Below are positions 50,824 through 63,400 of a DNA stretch of 64,000 nt, in pieces. Position 1 is the first letter of the stretch. The number at the start of each line of letters is the position of its first letter. The notes under the pieces are model-generated. The model was not told the origin of the DNA, did not search any database, and saw only the letters and a program-made list of their open reading frames with translations. The translations under genes were made by a program, and so were the position numbers. Origin of the DNA: Glycine soja (taxonomy: Eukaryota > Streptophyta > Magnoliopsida > Fabales > Fabaceae); NCBI RefSeq assembly GCF_004193775.1, contig NC_041010.1:41963562-42027561 (forward strand), in the 5' to 3' direction.

Positions 50824-53800
50824 ATGAGCGTTCCTCCGCCGTCTACGGCGGCGATGTGGACGCCGTTCACGGCAGCGCAGTGGCACGAGCTGGAGCACCA
50901 GGCCCTCATCTTCAAGTACCTCAAGGCGGGTCTCTCGGTTCCCCCTGACCTCCTTCTCCCCATTCGCAAGAGCCTCCAATTGATATCGTCTCACCCATCG
51001 AGTAAATAATTTTAAAATAACATCTTTTTCGCTCTATTTTGTGAAAGTTTGAATTTTTGAGTTCTGGGTATTTTTTTTCAGTGGGGTATTATGGGAAGAA
51101 GATAGACCCTGAACCGGGTCGGTGCAGGAGAACCGATGGGAAAAAGTGGAGGTGTTCGAGGGATGCACACCCTGACTCCAAGTACTGCGACCGCCATATG
51201 ATACGACGTCGTTACCGTTCAAGAAAGCCTGTGGAATCATCTCAAACTCACTCTTCTTCTTCTGCTTCTGCTGCTTCTTCAAATTCAAACCCTGTTGCTG
51301 GTGGTGGTTCTGTTGCTAATGTTTCTGCAACTGCTGCAAAAAACCTTCACACACTTCCCTTGCACATCAATGGCGCAAGGGAAGGTTTCACTTTCACCCT
51401 TGGGAACAACACCAGCACCAACACCAACACCAACACCAACACCCTCCCTCACCTTCACATGAACCCCCTCACTCTTTCAGCTGACAATACCAAGAAAACT
51501 TACAGGTATGTATGCTTTTTCACACCCTTTCATTCATTCAGATTGAGACCTTTTGTTACAATTTCTCAATTTTTATTTGCTGTTTTTAATCATGTGTGAA
51601 TAGTATCTGAAGGCGTCGTGTAATCCATGTAACCGACCTATCAGAAGAGGAATAGGACTATTGTTGTTGTTGTTGTTGTGTGAATAGAGAAGGGTATTTT
51701 TATTTTTTATGTTTAGTTGTGTGTGTATTTGTGTGATGCTTGCTACATTTGTCTTTAGGGGTGTTTGACTTTTGGGGTCGTGGCAATGATTGCTATAATT
51801 TTCTAGTGGGGTGTGTGGTTGTTTTTTTTACCCCGCAACCGATGGTATTTTATTGTGTTAGTGTTATACAGCAAACATGGTAGCTGTGATGTTAAGTTAC
51901 CTAACATGTGGATCATTATGATTTGTGGGGTGAGGGTGAGATTCTGGGAGTAAGGTGTAAGTCATCTACCTATAGTTTTTGAGTTGGACTTGTGTACTCT
52001 ATTCAGCTTGATTTGTGTGTTTTTGAATTTTTAAAAGATGCAGTGCTGATGAGATATCTTCAGAAATTCAACTTGGCGTTTTTTTTCTTTCAAAATTTCC
52101 GGCATGTTTAATGAACTCTTTGAAGTACTAATCTTCAACTTTTCCCCTTAGAAACAGCATGCAAGTTTGCCATGTTTTTGGTTTGCGTTTCCGGATTGCA
52201 TTTTATTTTATTTTTTGCAAAATTTTTGGTGTATTCAACGAATGCTTTGAATCAATTTTCAACTTTGCCCCTTAGAAACAGCATGCAAGTTTGCCGTATT
52301 TTGGGTTTGCGTTTCTGGATTGCATTTTGATTTTTTTTTTTTGCAAAATTTTTGGTGTGTTCAATGAATGCTAAGAAGCAATTTTCAACTTTGCCCCTTA
52401 GAAACAGCATGCAAGTTTGCTGTGTTTTGGGTTTACATTTCTGGATTGCATTTAATTAGGTGTTGGTTGGAGTTTATTGTTGAAAATTTATGAAGCTCTT
52501 GATTTTCTTGTGACCTGAATTGTCTGTCCTCTTGTTCATCTGAGATCATGAGATGGGGCTCCAGGTTTACTTATTCAAGTATTTTGTATAAATGTTTTCA
52601 TGCTTGTTTAAAGCATTTTTGTGAGACATGTAGGGCATGTTGTGTTACCTTGTCAGAGTGTGAATGAAGAGTATCAGGGTATGATAAAATTGGAAATCTG
52701 GGATTTACTGATGATTGCATGTTAGCAAACTGAAATTATAGAGGGGCATTGATGTTAATGTGTGCTGCAGTTAATGTAATCAAAGAAAGGTAGTTTCTTG
52801 CTGATAAAAAAAAAAGGAAAGCTAGTTTCATATTGGTGGGCCATGTGTCCAAATAGTGATGGATAGTTGATAGTTGTCTGGTGACATGGGATAGGTTTTT
52901 AAAGGAAATATTGAATATGGCTATTTTCTCTAATTGTCTGGTGATATGATTTTCAATATTGGGTCATCAGTGAACTAATGGAATCTTTAATTTTCCCTCA
53001 ATGTCTTCTCCATCTTGTTCTTTGTGTTCTTGTTTTTCTTCCCTATTACTTTGAGATACATTTCTTATGTAGCCTTGTTATAGTTGTTTACTTTTTTGGG
53101 TGTGTGAATGGAAGCTGGTATTGATATTTGATACCATGTTAATGACTACGACATGCACGCACTGAAGGTGACATTTTTTATTTTGTAGAGTTATAAAAAG
53201 TGTAGTGAAAGTGAGAGGGGAGATAAATAATTGGAGTTATATTTTGATGATTGAAGTGATTTTAGTCATTATATATAAGTAAATGGTGGGGTTTGAGGTA
53301 ATTTGGATATTAACTTATTTTTATGACAATGGAAAAAGGGAGCATATAAATTTCATTACGCAGAGTGTGTAAGAAAAGTTTTCTTCTGGACATTACCTAA
53401 AGTATTTTCCTCAACAGATTCATGGGCAGAGAGGGGTTACTTTTTCAATTCAAGGCTGCAGTGACCCCAGCCCATTTGGATACATTTGTGTAGCTTTTTT
53501 CATATTTTTTTTCCTTCAATATTTATAAAAACTTTTGGTAATTTCCTATTATACATACTTGAAATAAATGGAGCATCATGATGTTTACTAAACACTCCAT
53601 AGGTTTGGACTGAACTCAGAAGCAGATGAGCACAACGTCTTACAGAAAGATCTGGGAAGTGTGAGGTATCAAGGTTATGACTTTACCTCAGATGCCATGT
53701 GGTCTCAAATGTCTCACATTCCATCAAATACTGTTTCGGAATCGAGAATCGGTTCTACTATGCTGGGCAACTGCTTCCAACATCAAACAATGCGAGATGC

Positions 53801-54005
53801 TGAGCTGTTGAATCTGGAAACGGCGAGGACCAAAGACCTTGTCTTTAGTGGCCAGCTAAGTTCTGCAGGGGGTATGAAACAGGAATATCAGTCTCCCCAG
53901 TCTCTCTTCAGTGACTGGGACTGGAAGAAGGATTTAAGTTCCTCTGCCCTTGAGTATAGGCCCAACAAGGATTTTAACTGCAACCCAGATGTCAATGTTG
54001 ATTAA
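50824..54005 (+). CDS. GRF: Growth-regulating factor (QLQ-WRC transcription factor)
   Basis: Three exons (50824-51001, 51082-51505, 53603-54005) give 334 aa. The QLQ domain (about residues 12-50, [19 protein letters not shown]) binds GIF co-activators. The WRC domain follows, with zinc ligands C74, C84, C95 and H98 in the C-x9-C-x10-C-x2-H spacing and a basic nuclear-localisation stretch (RRRYRSRK). A Ser/Ala run and a Thr-Asn repeat from (ACCAAC)n lie between the WRC and the C-terminus. GRFs promote cell proliferation in leaves and other organs. A miR396 site lies in the WRC coding sequence. Which GRF number it corresponds to cannot be fixed by eye. Intron 2 is 2.1 kb and carries a tandem repeat. 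Confidence 0.95.
51216..51236 (+). promoter_or_regulatory. miR396 target site in the GRF WRC region
   Basis: The sequence from GTTCAAGAAAGCCTGTGGAA is complementary to miR396 with the single extra base (the bulge in AAGCCTG) characteristic of GRF targets. It encodes the conserved RSRKPVE part of the protein. MiR396 cleavage of GRF transcripts through this site is well established in plants; here it is inferred from the match. Confidence 0.85.
52086..52465. repeat. Tandem repeat of about 125 bp, three copies, in GRF intron 2
   Basis: CCCCTTAGAAACAGCATGCA occurs in three successive units whose matching CAACTTT start points are at 52136, 52260 and 52386 (periods 124 and 126). Each is followed by AAGTTTGC, a GTTT-rich part, TTTCNGGATTGCATTT, a T-run and GCAAAATTTTTGGTGT. 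The first unit is partial on its left side. Confidence 0.9.
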
Positions 54006-57000
54006 AATGGTTCTTTATAAGGCTTGGAAAGAGTGTTTTTGTTTCGTGTCGTGATATGTCAGCATCCATCCGAAGTCCATTTTAATCAGGAACTGGTTCC
54101 CTACCCTTTTGTTTTTTCCCAAACCAATGAAAATACAAGTCCTCAGGCAGTGATGATTTTTCATCCATAGCTTTCAGAGACCCGAGGGAGTCATGGTTTA
54201 ATTTCGTGTTGTTCTTTTATATAAACTTAAAATACTTGAAGGAGTTATGCTTTCTTTAAATGTAAACCTGTAATAGTATTTGACTGTTTTTGTTGTTCTT
54301 CGTTGTAATGTCATGTAGTTTGACTCTTGTCTCCTATGGTTGTAGTCCCTTGATTGTTAGACAGATTGTGCTATTTTCAGGCAGCAAGCAAGGTCACAAG
54401 TATGTTTAATTATTGTATGAATGATTGTGATTGAGAATGACCAACATTCTTTAACATGGCATTTGGGAGGTGTGATGAATGTTGTGGATGTTGTTGGACT
54501 GAGTGTAGTAGAGCCTTGGAAGGAACTGATGAGTGAAAGTGGAGAAGAGAGGGGCAAATAGTGGTTTTGCATTGGAATTTAGATGCTAAAATCGCAGTGA
54601 AGTGGTGCTTTCAAAGCCACAGCCAACAGGGGTTATAAATGAGATGTGCAGTGGTAGTTGGCTTATTAATGTTTCAATTTCGAGTAGCATTTCGAGGTAG
54701 AAAGGCGGTGTTGGTGTTTCATAATGGGTTTTTTTTAACCCACATTATTTTTTTCCCTCTCATAAAATTCTTGCAATTTTTTTATTCCATTTGTTTTATT
54801 TTATTTTTGTTTTTGCCTATGGAAGCTAGCCCAACGAGCACAGTTGCCCTTACATTGTCAGCCAGAAGAAAAATGTGCCCGTTTGGTTTAAAAACTCTTT
54901 TCTGTTTTTTTATACCTTTTTTTTTCTGTTTGATATCTATTTTCATTTTTTTTTTATTTTTTCAGTGAAAAAAACCTTGTTTGATGGATGTAAATTGTTT
55001 CCAAACGACATTAAGTGGTGGTTGTTTCTAGTTCTTTTAGGTGCAAAACAAAAAGTGTTTTTTATTTCTATTTTTAAACTGTTTTTAGCTTTTGAAATCA
55101 TGAATAAATTTATGCAAATCCAATATCCACACCAAGACTCACACCTTTGAGCTAAGACACAAAACAAAGTAAGAGGATGAAAAAAAAAACTCCTAGTTTT
55201 TCTTTTTGTAATGTTTGTTTTATAGATAATTTTCAAAACTTAAAAGATTTTGGATGAGAAATTGCTTTTAAAATTAAGAAAATGAGAATGCGAAAAAGAA
55301 TATCAACCAAATTTTAGTGTCACTACGCTGTCCTACTCATACATATTGCTCAAAGGTAGTGCGTGGCGTTCTGAGTTGAACCTTTTCACTAGCCCACAAG
55401 TGTTAAACTTTTCTTTCCTCTATATTTGATTGTATAAAAAGTAAGAAAGAAAAGAAAATGTATATATAATGTCATAAATATCCCTAATAAAAGAAGTATG
55501 GAAAACCAAGAATAGAAGTCTTCCTAGTATAAAACCCATCATTCTCTTCTCATTCCATCCATTTGAATGGATTAAAAAAATAGTGGGTTGAACTTATTTT
55601 TTTACATTATCTTCCCTCGTCACATCACTCTAAATGATAGATGGAATGTTTTTATCAATTTTTTTCCCTATTGCTCCATGTACCTTCCATCCATGTTCTC
55701 TTTTAGAAGAAAAAAATAGTTTTATACTTTAATAGCAAACCATTCAATTTATTTTGTATTTCTAGGACAATACATTACTACAAAAAATATTAATTGTCAT
55801 TAATCATAACTTTAGTTAATTATAGTGATATTGTCATTGTCACATCAAGTGTTATTATTATGAATTAATAATTATTATTTATCATCTTTATTATCATTAT
55901 TGTCATCTATCACCATTTCATTATATAATTATAAACATTATTATCACTAATCACTATTATTATTATTATTATCATCATGATTATATTATCATCACGATCA
56001 CTTGTTAATTATTATCATAATTATCATTATGAGTCAATCATCATTATCATTAATCAACTTTCTTTCATTTCTAAATGAGATCGTGATTTATCTATTTTGA
56101 ATTTAAAACATAATATTCAAAATTAAAAAATGAAAGCAGTATAACATTAAAATTGAAATTATTAAACTGACAATTATTCTAAATAGGACCTCATTCAAGT
56201 TAGTTTCTCTAAACACATTTTTATTTTGAAATTAACATTATAAAAACTTGCAACAATTTCAAATACCATCCCGTTTTATAACAAAAAAAAAAAAATCCCG
56301 TTCACCTCTTCTGGTGTTCTTTGTTCCCTTTTTTATTGGAGTTTGTCCACAATGTCTATAGCCTGAAGCACTACAAGTCTACAGCCAGTGTTGCCTGGAA
56401 TGGCTGTGCATTGTTTTAATGGACCTGCAGGCGTCCGAAATCAATTCAATGTTATTAAGGGGTCCTTTGTGCATTTTTCTTTTATAAAACAAAGCGCTCA
56501 AGAGTCAAGAATAAAAAATGTGTAAAAAAATTATTTTGAAGTAAAAAATTTATAAAAAGCAAATTTTTCGTTTGGTTATTTTTGTAGAGTTTTAATTTTT
56601 TTTTTCTTTTTTAGAGTTCAATGATCATGTATAATTTTACATCGTTGGGATTAATGATATGACATTTAAAATAATTATTATAAAAATAATTAATCTTATC
56701 GTATATTGTGTATTGTAATTGGATGTAAAACTTTTTATAATGTGTATAATATTTTATAATTATATATATGGAGAAAAATAAGTAATTAAACACAATTTTA
56801 CTTGGTGTCTGGAGAACGAAAAATCGGTGCAAGGGAGGCTTAAATAAAATCGCTGCAAGATTACACTTTAATAAAACGGGGCAAGCAGAGTCCTCTAACT
56901 AAAATGATCCCACAGAAGATTAACCAGAATTGGTGTAGTGTGTTGGATGCAAACACCTTAAGAGTTGCCAAAAAAAGGACAGGATTTGGAAATAGGAATA

Positions 57001-57120
57001 AGAACGGTGGATGAGCAAATCCAAGCAATGCCACTTTTTCTAGGCAAGACTACAAGACAAGTGTAAACTAGTCTTCCAAAGATAAAATATAATAACTGAT
57101 AGCTGTTAAAGACTAATTAA
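54006..57120. other. Intergenic region between GRF and the SDG41 relic
   Basis: About 350 bases of probable GRF 3' untranslated region are followed by T-rich low-complexity DNA. A microsatellite-like zone of ATT/ATC triplets lies at about 55780-56060, and AT-rich DNA follows. Open frames at 54639-55236 are T-rich and have no domain. No gene was found. Confidence 0.6.
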
Positions 57121-58514
57121 TTAAGCAGCATCAATATTCTTCAAATTACCACACAAGTTATACTCCAGAACATTAGATGGCACATCATCTTTCGGAGGCA
57201 GAGGAGCCATAGTTCCCGCACAATTCTTCCTCCCACAAACATACTTGCTAAGAAACCGCACGCGTGGAAGGTCACTTTTGTTTTCTCCACCATCCCAATT
57301 CTCTTCAATCTTGCACGTATCACATCCACAACTGAAACCACAATTTGTTCGAATTTTAAAAAATTCTTATAAAATATTGATAATCATAAAAAATACATTA
57401 TCTTAAATTATGGATAAGAGTTTTAGAAATATTTATATTTATAATGATTGATCAAACAAATACAATGAAATATAAGTATAAGTATGTAAATGATTTATAA
57501 TTTATGTGTTATTCTTAGAATCTATTGTGCAATATTATAAAAATAACGAATAATCAATTAATAACAGGTAATCACATAATTTGATCACAAAATAAAATTC
57601 TTTAATGATAAATAACTAATATAATTATATTATAATATTAAGTCACATTAATTATTGGAATAAATTTTTTTAACATATTCTTCCATTAAGATCCTTTTCC
57701 TTGTACAATAGTCCCTACCAATCCTGAAATAGCTGATGCAACCCTCTTTCCCCTCATCAACATCCTCAATCAACCTTACAATAATGTTAGTACTGCTGTG
57801 TTCATAATCATCATTAGTACTGTCCACATAGTCAAACCTGCATGCAGTGGGAACACAGTCATGGTTAAAGATCGTGGCTTTGGGGTTAAATAGCATAAGC
57901 CTTAATGGATCTTTGAGGACCATCAGGGAAATAAGGGTCCATTAAGCAAAAAGAGTTGAGTCTATCCTTTGCAAGAAGTTGTGCAATGAGATCCACATAG
58001 AGTTGAGCCTGGGGTGGGAAAAGAGGTGAGATTAGAGAGTGAAGAAAGTTAGCAACTTCAAGAATAGGATCATCTGGGGTGCTATGAAGAGAAAAAAAAA
58101 AAGGTGTAAATATCAGAAAGGGTGTGAAGGAAGAGGTTGTGAGAAGCAACAATGAGACGAGCTTGGACTTGACGTCCTGGAGGGTGTTGTTGAAGAACTA
58201 GTGTTGAATTAGGGTGTTGTTGAAGAGATGTGAGTGCTTTGCATACCCAAGTGGCGTGTGAGGATTTGAGTGCAAGGGAGAGGCACTTCTGGGAGCAAAA
58301 AAAGTGGTTTGAGCAAGAAGGGCATGGGAAAGTACTATTGCGAGAGGGTATGATTCTGAAACAATGGTGGCAGTAAGTGAAAGGTGAAGAAGAGGGTGCA
58401 AAGAGAGGAGGAGAAGCTGAGTATTTGGCTTGCTTTTAGAGGCTGTGATGCAGCAAGACCTCTTCCTTTGCCAAGTATTTGTTCCATCCTCAAGAGAGAC
58501 CTTGAATCAGCCAT
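57121..58514 (-). pseudogene. SDG41-like SET-MYND (SMYD-type) methyltransferase gene relic
   Basis: The N-terminus reads MADSRSLLRMEQILGKGRGL, the S-sequence that opens SET domains. A frameshift near 58430 leads to a MYND zinc finger (YCHHCF, then CPSCSNHFFCSQKC and HATWVC). The frame then runs through VANFLHSLISPLFPPQAQLY to SIKAYAI, where one extra base creates a stop near 57890. The SET core NHDCVPTACRFDYVD and YFRIGRDYCTRKRILMEEY follow. Across a likely intron comes a post-SET Cys cluster (CGCDTCKIEENW) and the end at 57121. The C-terminal part of SDG41 relatives is absent. Two frameshifts plus truncation make it a pseudogene; the family identity is firm, the exact orthologue less so. Confidence 0.8.
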
Positions 58515-59567
58515 GGAAACAAACAAAACCTTCACTGCCTAACTATAGAATAGCATTATATTGTTTTCTTTTGTACAGTTTAATTATGAGAGTCTTAAAT
58601 ATATAATTATATTAAATATTTTTTTAAAAAAATTGTTATTCATATAGATTTGACATTCTGCATCACACTTAAGAACAACTCCAAAACAATTGCTTGTCTC
58701 AATTTCTTAAAGCATCTGCAAGCCAGCAATGTAATTTGAAGTTCTTATATGGGTCTCATTAGACACCACTTATCTATTTATTATATTCAAGAACCTTACA
58801 TATCCAATTTAGTAGATCTAAACATTTTATTAAATGGGTCTCATAAATAATCACACATAATTACATTTTATTATTTTTCCACATAATTACAAATATATAG
58901 GTCCCAATTTTTTTTTCATGATCAATGCTTGTATGAGGACCTAGTCCTAATTAGGATTCTACTTCAATAGCTGATACTCAACAAGTACTAATAATTAAGA
59001 TTAATTATTCATTATGATTGTTACATTTTAAAAAAAATAAATGATGAGGATGAATAATAATTTAAAATTGACAAATATATTAATTTGTAATATTTTTTAA
59101 TTGAATGATAAAAAATTGAAGATAAAATCATTTTATTAAAAAATGTTAGTGTATATGAGAGTATAAATCTCTCTAAATTATATATTTATAATCTCTTTCT
59201 ATATATTTATATTAAAAAATTAATTAAAATGCATTTATAATCTCATTCATTATAAATTATGATTTGATTAAAATTAATAATTTAAAAAAGCAGTACTTTT
59301 TAATTAATTAACAGTATCCTTAAAACACAAATACGTCGACGTCTAGAGACAAGGAGACACAGATTACTGCATATCCAAAAGCGAGGAAGTGGATCGGTTA
59401 ACCAGATAGATATCCTTCACAACACAACCTTATCCTTTGGAAGTTGGAACTCACTCTTAATCCTATGTCTTAACTCTTACAATCCTAATTCACACCCCTT
59501 TCTTCTCAAAACAAAACATGTCTCACACCCCACCCTACAAATCCTGAACCATCAACACAACATCATA
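58515..59567. other. Intergenic spacer between the SDG41 relic and PAM68
   Basis: AT-rich DNA without a supportable gene. The last 200 bases before the PAM68 start are GC-richer (ACACCCC, CACACCACC) and probably contain its promoter and 5' leader. Confidence 0.55.
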
Positions 59568-60455
59568 ATGGTTGCAACTGCCGCTACATTGTTCAATCCA
59601 CAACATCTTCACACGGTTCTCTCTCCCTCTCCACTTTTCATTTTTATTTATTTATTTATTTATTTTAGGAGAATTATATGATCAGATGAACCCTAGAAAA
59701 CATTCAATCCATTATTCCCGTTCATCTATTTGAGAAACAAATTGCTTCCAGCTAAAATTTCTATGGCCAATTGGGGTTTCTTCTGTCTGTTCATAACTTT
59801 AGAAATTAATTATAATCGTTGTCTAATTTTGTGTGTACGATTCTGATTGCTAAATTATTTAGTGCAGCATGGTAGGGTTAACATATGGGCACCAAGAAGG
59901 ATTAGCTACCTAAGCGGAAATGTGAAGTCTAAGTTCCCTTTTCATAGATCAGAAATTCATCATCAGGTTCATTACTTTTCACACATTGCACCCCTAGGTG
60001 CAACCTTTAAGGAACCCAAGGGGTTTGGACCTACCCCAAGGAAAAGGAAGAAGAGCAAGAAGATGAAAAAGGACTATGGAGAAGGTGAAGATGAAGAAGA
60101 AGAAGAAGATGAGGAAGAAGAGCCAGACAGGGGAGTTATTCCTGAAGTAGTGACCAACAGAATGATGAACAGGATGGCAGTGTCTGTAGGGATTCCACTG
60201 GGTGTTGGGCTTTTGTTTTTCCCATTATTTTACTATCTCAAGGTTGGGTTGAAGATTGATGTGCCCACTTGGGTGCCATTCATTGTGTCATTCTTTTTCT
60301 TTGGGTCTGCTCTGTTGGGTGTGAGTTATGGGATTGTGTCCTCCAGCTGGGACCCACTGAGGGAGGGTTCCTTTTGGGGTTGGACTGAAGCCCAAAAGAA
60401 TTGGCCTGTGTTTTGGCAGTCCTTTAGAGGTGGTGGTGGTTCAAGGAAGAATTAG
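59568..60455 (+). CDS. PAM68: PAM68, chloroplast photosystem II assembly factor
   Basis: Two exons, 59568-59615 and 59868-60455, give 211 aa (Arabidopsis PAM68 is about 214). Exon 1 encodes MVATAATLFNPQHLHT, the start of a transit peptide. The ATG was chosen because exon 2 alone has none near its start and both splice sites keep the frame. The protein has a basic stretch (PRKRKKSKKMKK, residues 73-84), a Glu/Asp-rich run (about 87-103), then two membrane helices (about 120-140 and 150-172) and a C-terminal WGWTEAQKNWPVFW. PAM68 is a thylakoid protein that acts with HCF136 and others in early photosystem II assembly and CP47 insertion. The neighbouring LPA3-like copy in this window concerns the same complex but is broken. 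Confidence 0.93.
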
Positions 60456-63400
60456 CCCATTCTTTCTTTAGCCTTTAAATGGTTTTTTGTTTTCATGTAT
60501 ATTGTATCTTGCCAGCATTTAGAGCTTGTTTGGCATTAGTTATAAAACATCTCTAAAATTCTCTTCTCTCTTGTTTGGTAATTGTGGTGAAAATTAGATT
60601 ATAATCGTAGATTATTTATATTACAAACAAAATAAATAATTAAACAAAATTTTGGAGATTATGGCTAAAAGCTAGTAATAGATTATGATGATTTTTTTTT
60701 TGCACTTTTAATCTTTGTATTTCATTATACGTGTGATTTTGATTCCCTAGCTAGTTTTGATTTGATTGCTCATGTTTAGTTTTAATAGTTTCTCAATAAT
60801 TTAAGTCTATTACTTTAAACTTCTACACGATAGTTAACAGAGATGTAACATAGGTGTAATCTATCACTGGGTTTTTATAGATTTGAGAATGAAAAATATA
60901 TAAAATAATCAAGTAAAAATAAGTGTTTTTTTTTATCTAAATATTTTATACATTTTTCTAAGTTAATGATACGTCATATTTTTGTTAAATTTCTATTAAT
61001 TATTAGATTTGATTTTAAGGTGATGATCCAGTTTAATTTGAACAAATAGAAAACCAAAGAGATCGATTAAATTAAGGAAGACAAAATTGCTCAGTGAAAG
61101 ATAAATGTGATCTTTAAAAGAAAAGGTTCAAGTCTATCATATCATGTTCTAGGCTCGATTGCTGGATTCGATCATTCATAGTTGATCCAAACTTAACTGC
61201 TATTGAAGATACGGGTGATCATAGCCCAAAAGTGTGTGCATATTAACGATCGAATAACGACAATGAAGACAAAGAAATAAACGGAAAAAAAGAATGAAAA
61301 AAAGAATTAATGAATGAACTTAAATAGAATAATAACAGAAACCATAGTCTTTTGTTTGTCTCAAGCACATAAAAGTCATACTATAAATCAATCGCGACCA
61401 TGCGCAAGAAATTCTCATAAAGGGTCCGAATTTCAAGAGAGGCTCCATTGTGCCACTCCTTGCATGATCTGACAATCGAAGTTGCCACAATTGAAACTGT
61501 GACTTATTTGATCGGTTATAAGATATATTGCATAGTTTATCATACAAAATATCCTATTATAAAATTCTTACATCAACAAGCAATGACTGAGTTGATCCAT
61601 TGAGTTAATACTTGTAGATAGTGAAAGGCATATCTCCCACTCAATTGCATGCTTCTAAAAACTTGGGTTGGAAGTATTTGTACCGAAGCATGCTCAATAT
61701 TATAATCAATCAAATGCAAAATAAAAGTTTGCTTTACTGTATTATCAGTTGGAACTTATTCAAGCGATTGATGACCAATCAGTGCATGGTAGAGTGGAAA
61801 ACACGTGCAATTCTACACCCGAGTACTTACATTGACTCATCATGTCTTTATGTTGCACAGGCAGCTGAACTATTATGTCCTTTTCCTGCACAGTAAAGTA
61901 GGGCACACACAAGATGCAAATACAAAATAAATATTCATCAGAACTTAGCAGTTAGCACGTCCCTTTGCAAATCAATCAAATTGCTGTAACATACGAATTT
62001 GCAGCTAGCAACTCCGTTTCTTTTCTTTAAAGGGTTTGGTATACATGGACAGTTTTACATCTTGTCTCTGTAAAGAGGACCAACATGAAAAAGAAAGTGG
62101 TTTATTGAACATTTTCCTCTTTGTTCAGAATAGAATAGTCCAGACACATAATTTTATCTTTTTCTGTGATCCTTTTTTTCTTTTTTAATTTTTCACCCTT
62201 TACGGATAATCTTATCTTGATTATGAAGAATCAAAATAGTAAATTCAATTTCGGGTTCTAAATATACATTAATGTTAAATATTCTAACAAAGATATTTAT
62301 CCTGCATAATCATCCTACCTCAGATAAAATTGTCTCTATTAATTAAAAAATACATATATTCTCTGCAATAGAAAGAGTCAAGACTAGCTGAATATTCAGA
62401 TTACCCTTATTTAATTTAATTCCATTCCCTCCTCGACAAAACAAATCAACAAATTATGTATTTGTCCTCGTCATCTAATCAAACCTTTTTTTCCTTTCTT
62501 TCCATATCATCAAATCATCAAAACTCGAATCATGCAATAGGCATATATTCTCCTCCTTTTATAAAATCAATCTACACACTTCTAATGATAATAAAACCTA
62601 TCATATCTTAATAAGACTCTTTATTCCTTAATCATTACAGGGGTTCCTTTAAGAATAAGGCAAATCCTCCGAACTTGGCCCTTGCTTTCATGTACTACTT
62701 TATAAGAGGCCACATAGATAAGACCATAAGACCTAGGAATCCACATTTTGGCAACATCCCAAGATTCCTTGGTTTGAATTTGCATCATCATGCATATGAA
62801 AACTGAGTTAGAAAGAAGTTGCATACTGCAGCTGCTTGAGCATGTATAAATAAGACGTGTACGGGTTAGGTTTAAAGCTTCAATAAACAGTATTTGCACG
62901 AGACAGCGCACTTGTGTCTCTTCTTTTAACAAATGGTATAAGTAATGTTTTTAATCTGAAACAAGAAATCAAAAGAATCATATAAAAAACCAAAGTTATC
63001 AGAGCTAAAACATTGGAAATGGGAAAAGAAAGACTTGGGGATTGAGTTATGTAGATTTTGCTTTGAGGGTAGGGGACTGCCGAACCAAGAGCTTTATGAT
63101 CACTTTTTATAGTACAAAATAGTATATATCTATCTACTACTTGCTGTTCTTGTTGCTCACTGGAAAAAAAACAGAACATTCCTAACGTTAAAAAGTGGCA
63201 TAATCTACACCATGTTTTCATGTCCTCTCAACCTTTCATGGGATTTTTGAACTTGACTTTTGACAAGCTTGATGAAATGTATAGATTCTAAGGTTTTTAA
63301 TAATATTACAATATTTGGATGCATTAGACTTGTACTGTCCTCTGGACAAATGGAATTAGTAATATATAGCATGAGTGCATGAGGTGACAGTTTTGATATA

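Noticed and set aside
54639..55236. Overlapping T-rich frames after the GRF gene
   Set aside because: The peptides are Phe-rich products of T-runs, with no domain and no splice or leader signals.
55780..56100. Possible short-spaced repeat array
   Set aside because: It is an ATT/ATC microsatellite-like zone without regular repeats and spacers; a CRISPR array is also not expected in plant nuclear DNA.
59847..59867. PAM68 start upstream of exon 2
   Set aside because: The frame extends left of the acceptor but has no ATG there; the ATG at 59568 in a separate first exon gives a proper transit-peptide start.
61320..61896. Open frames on both strands
   Set aside because: No family match, no supportive splicing, and low conservation cues; treated as spacer.
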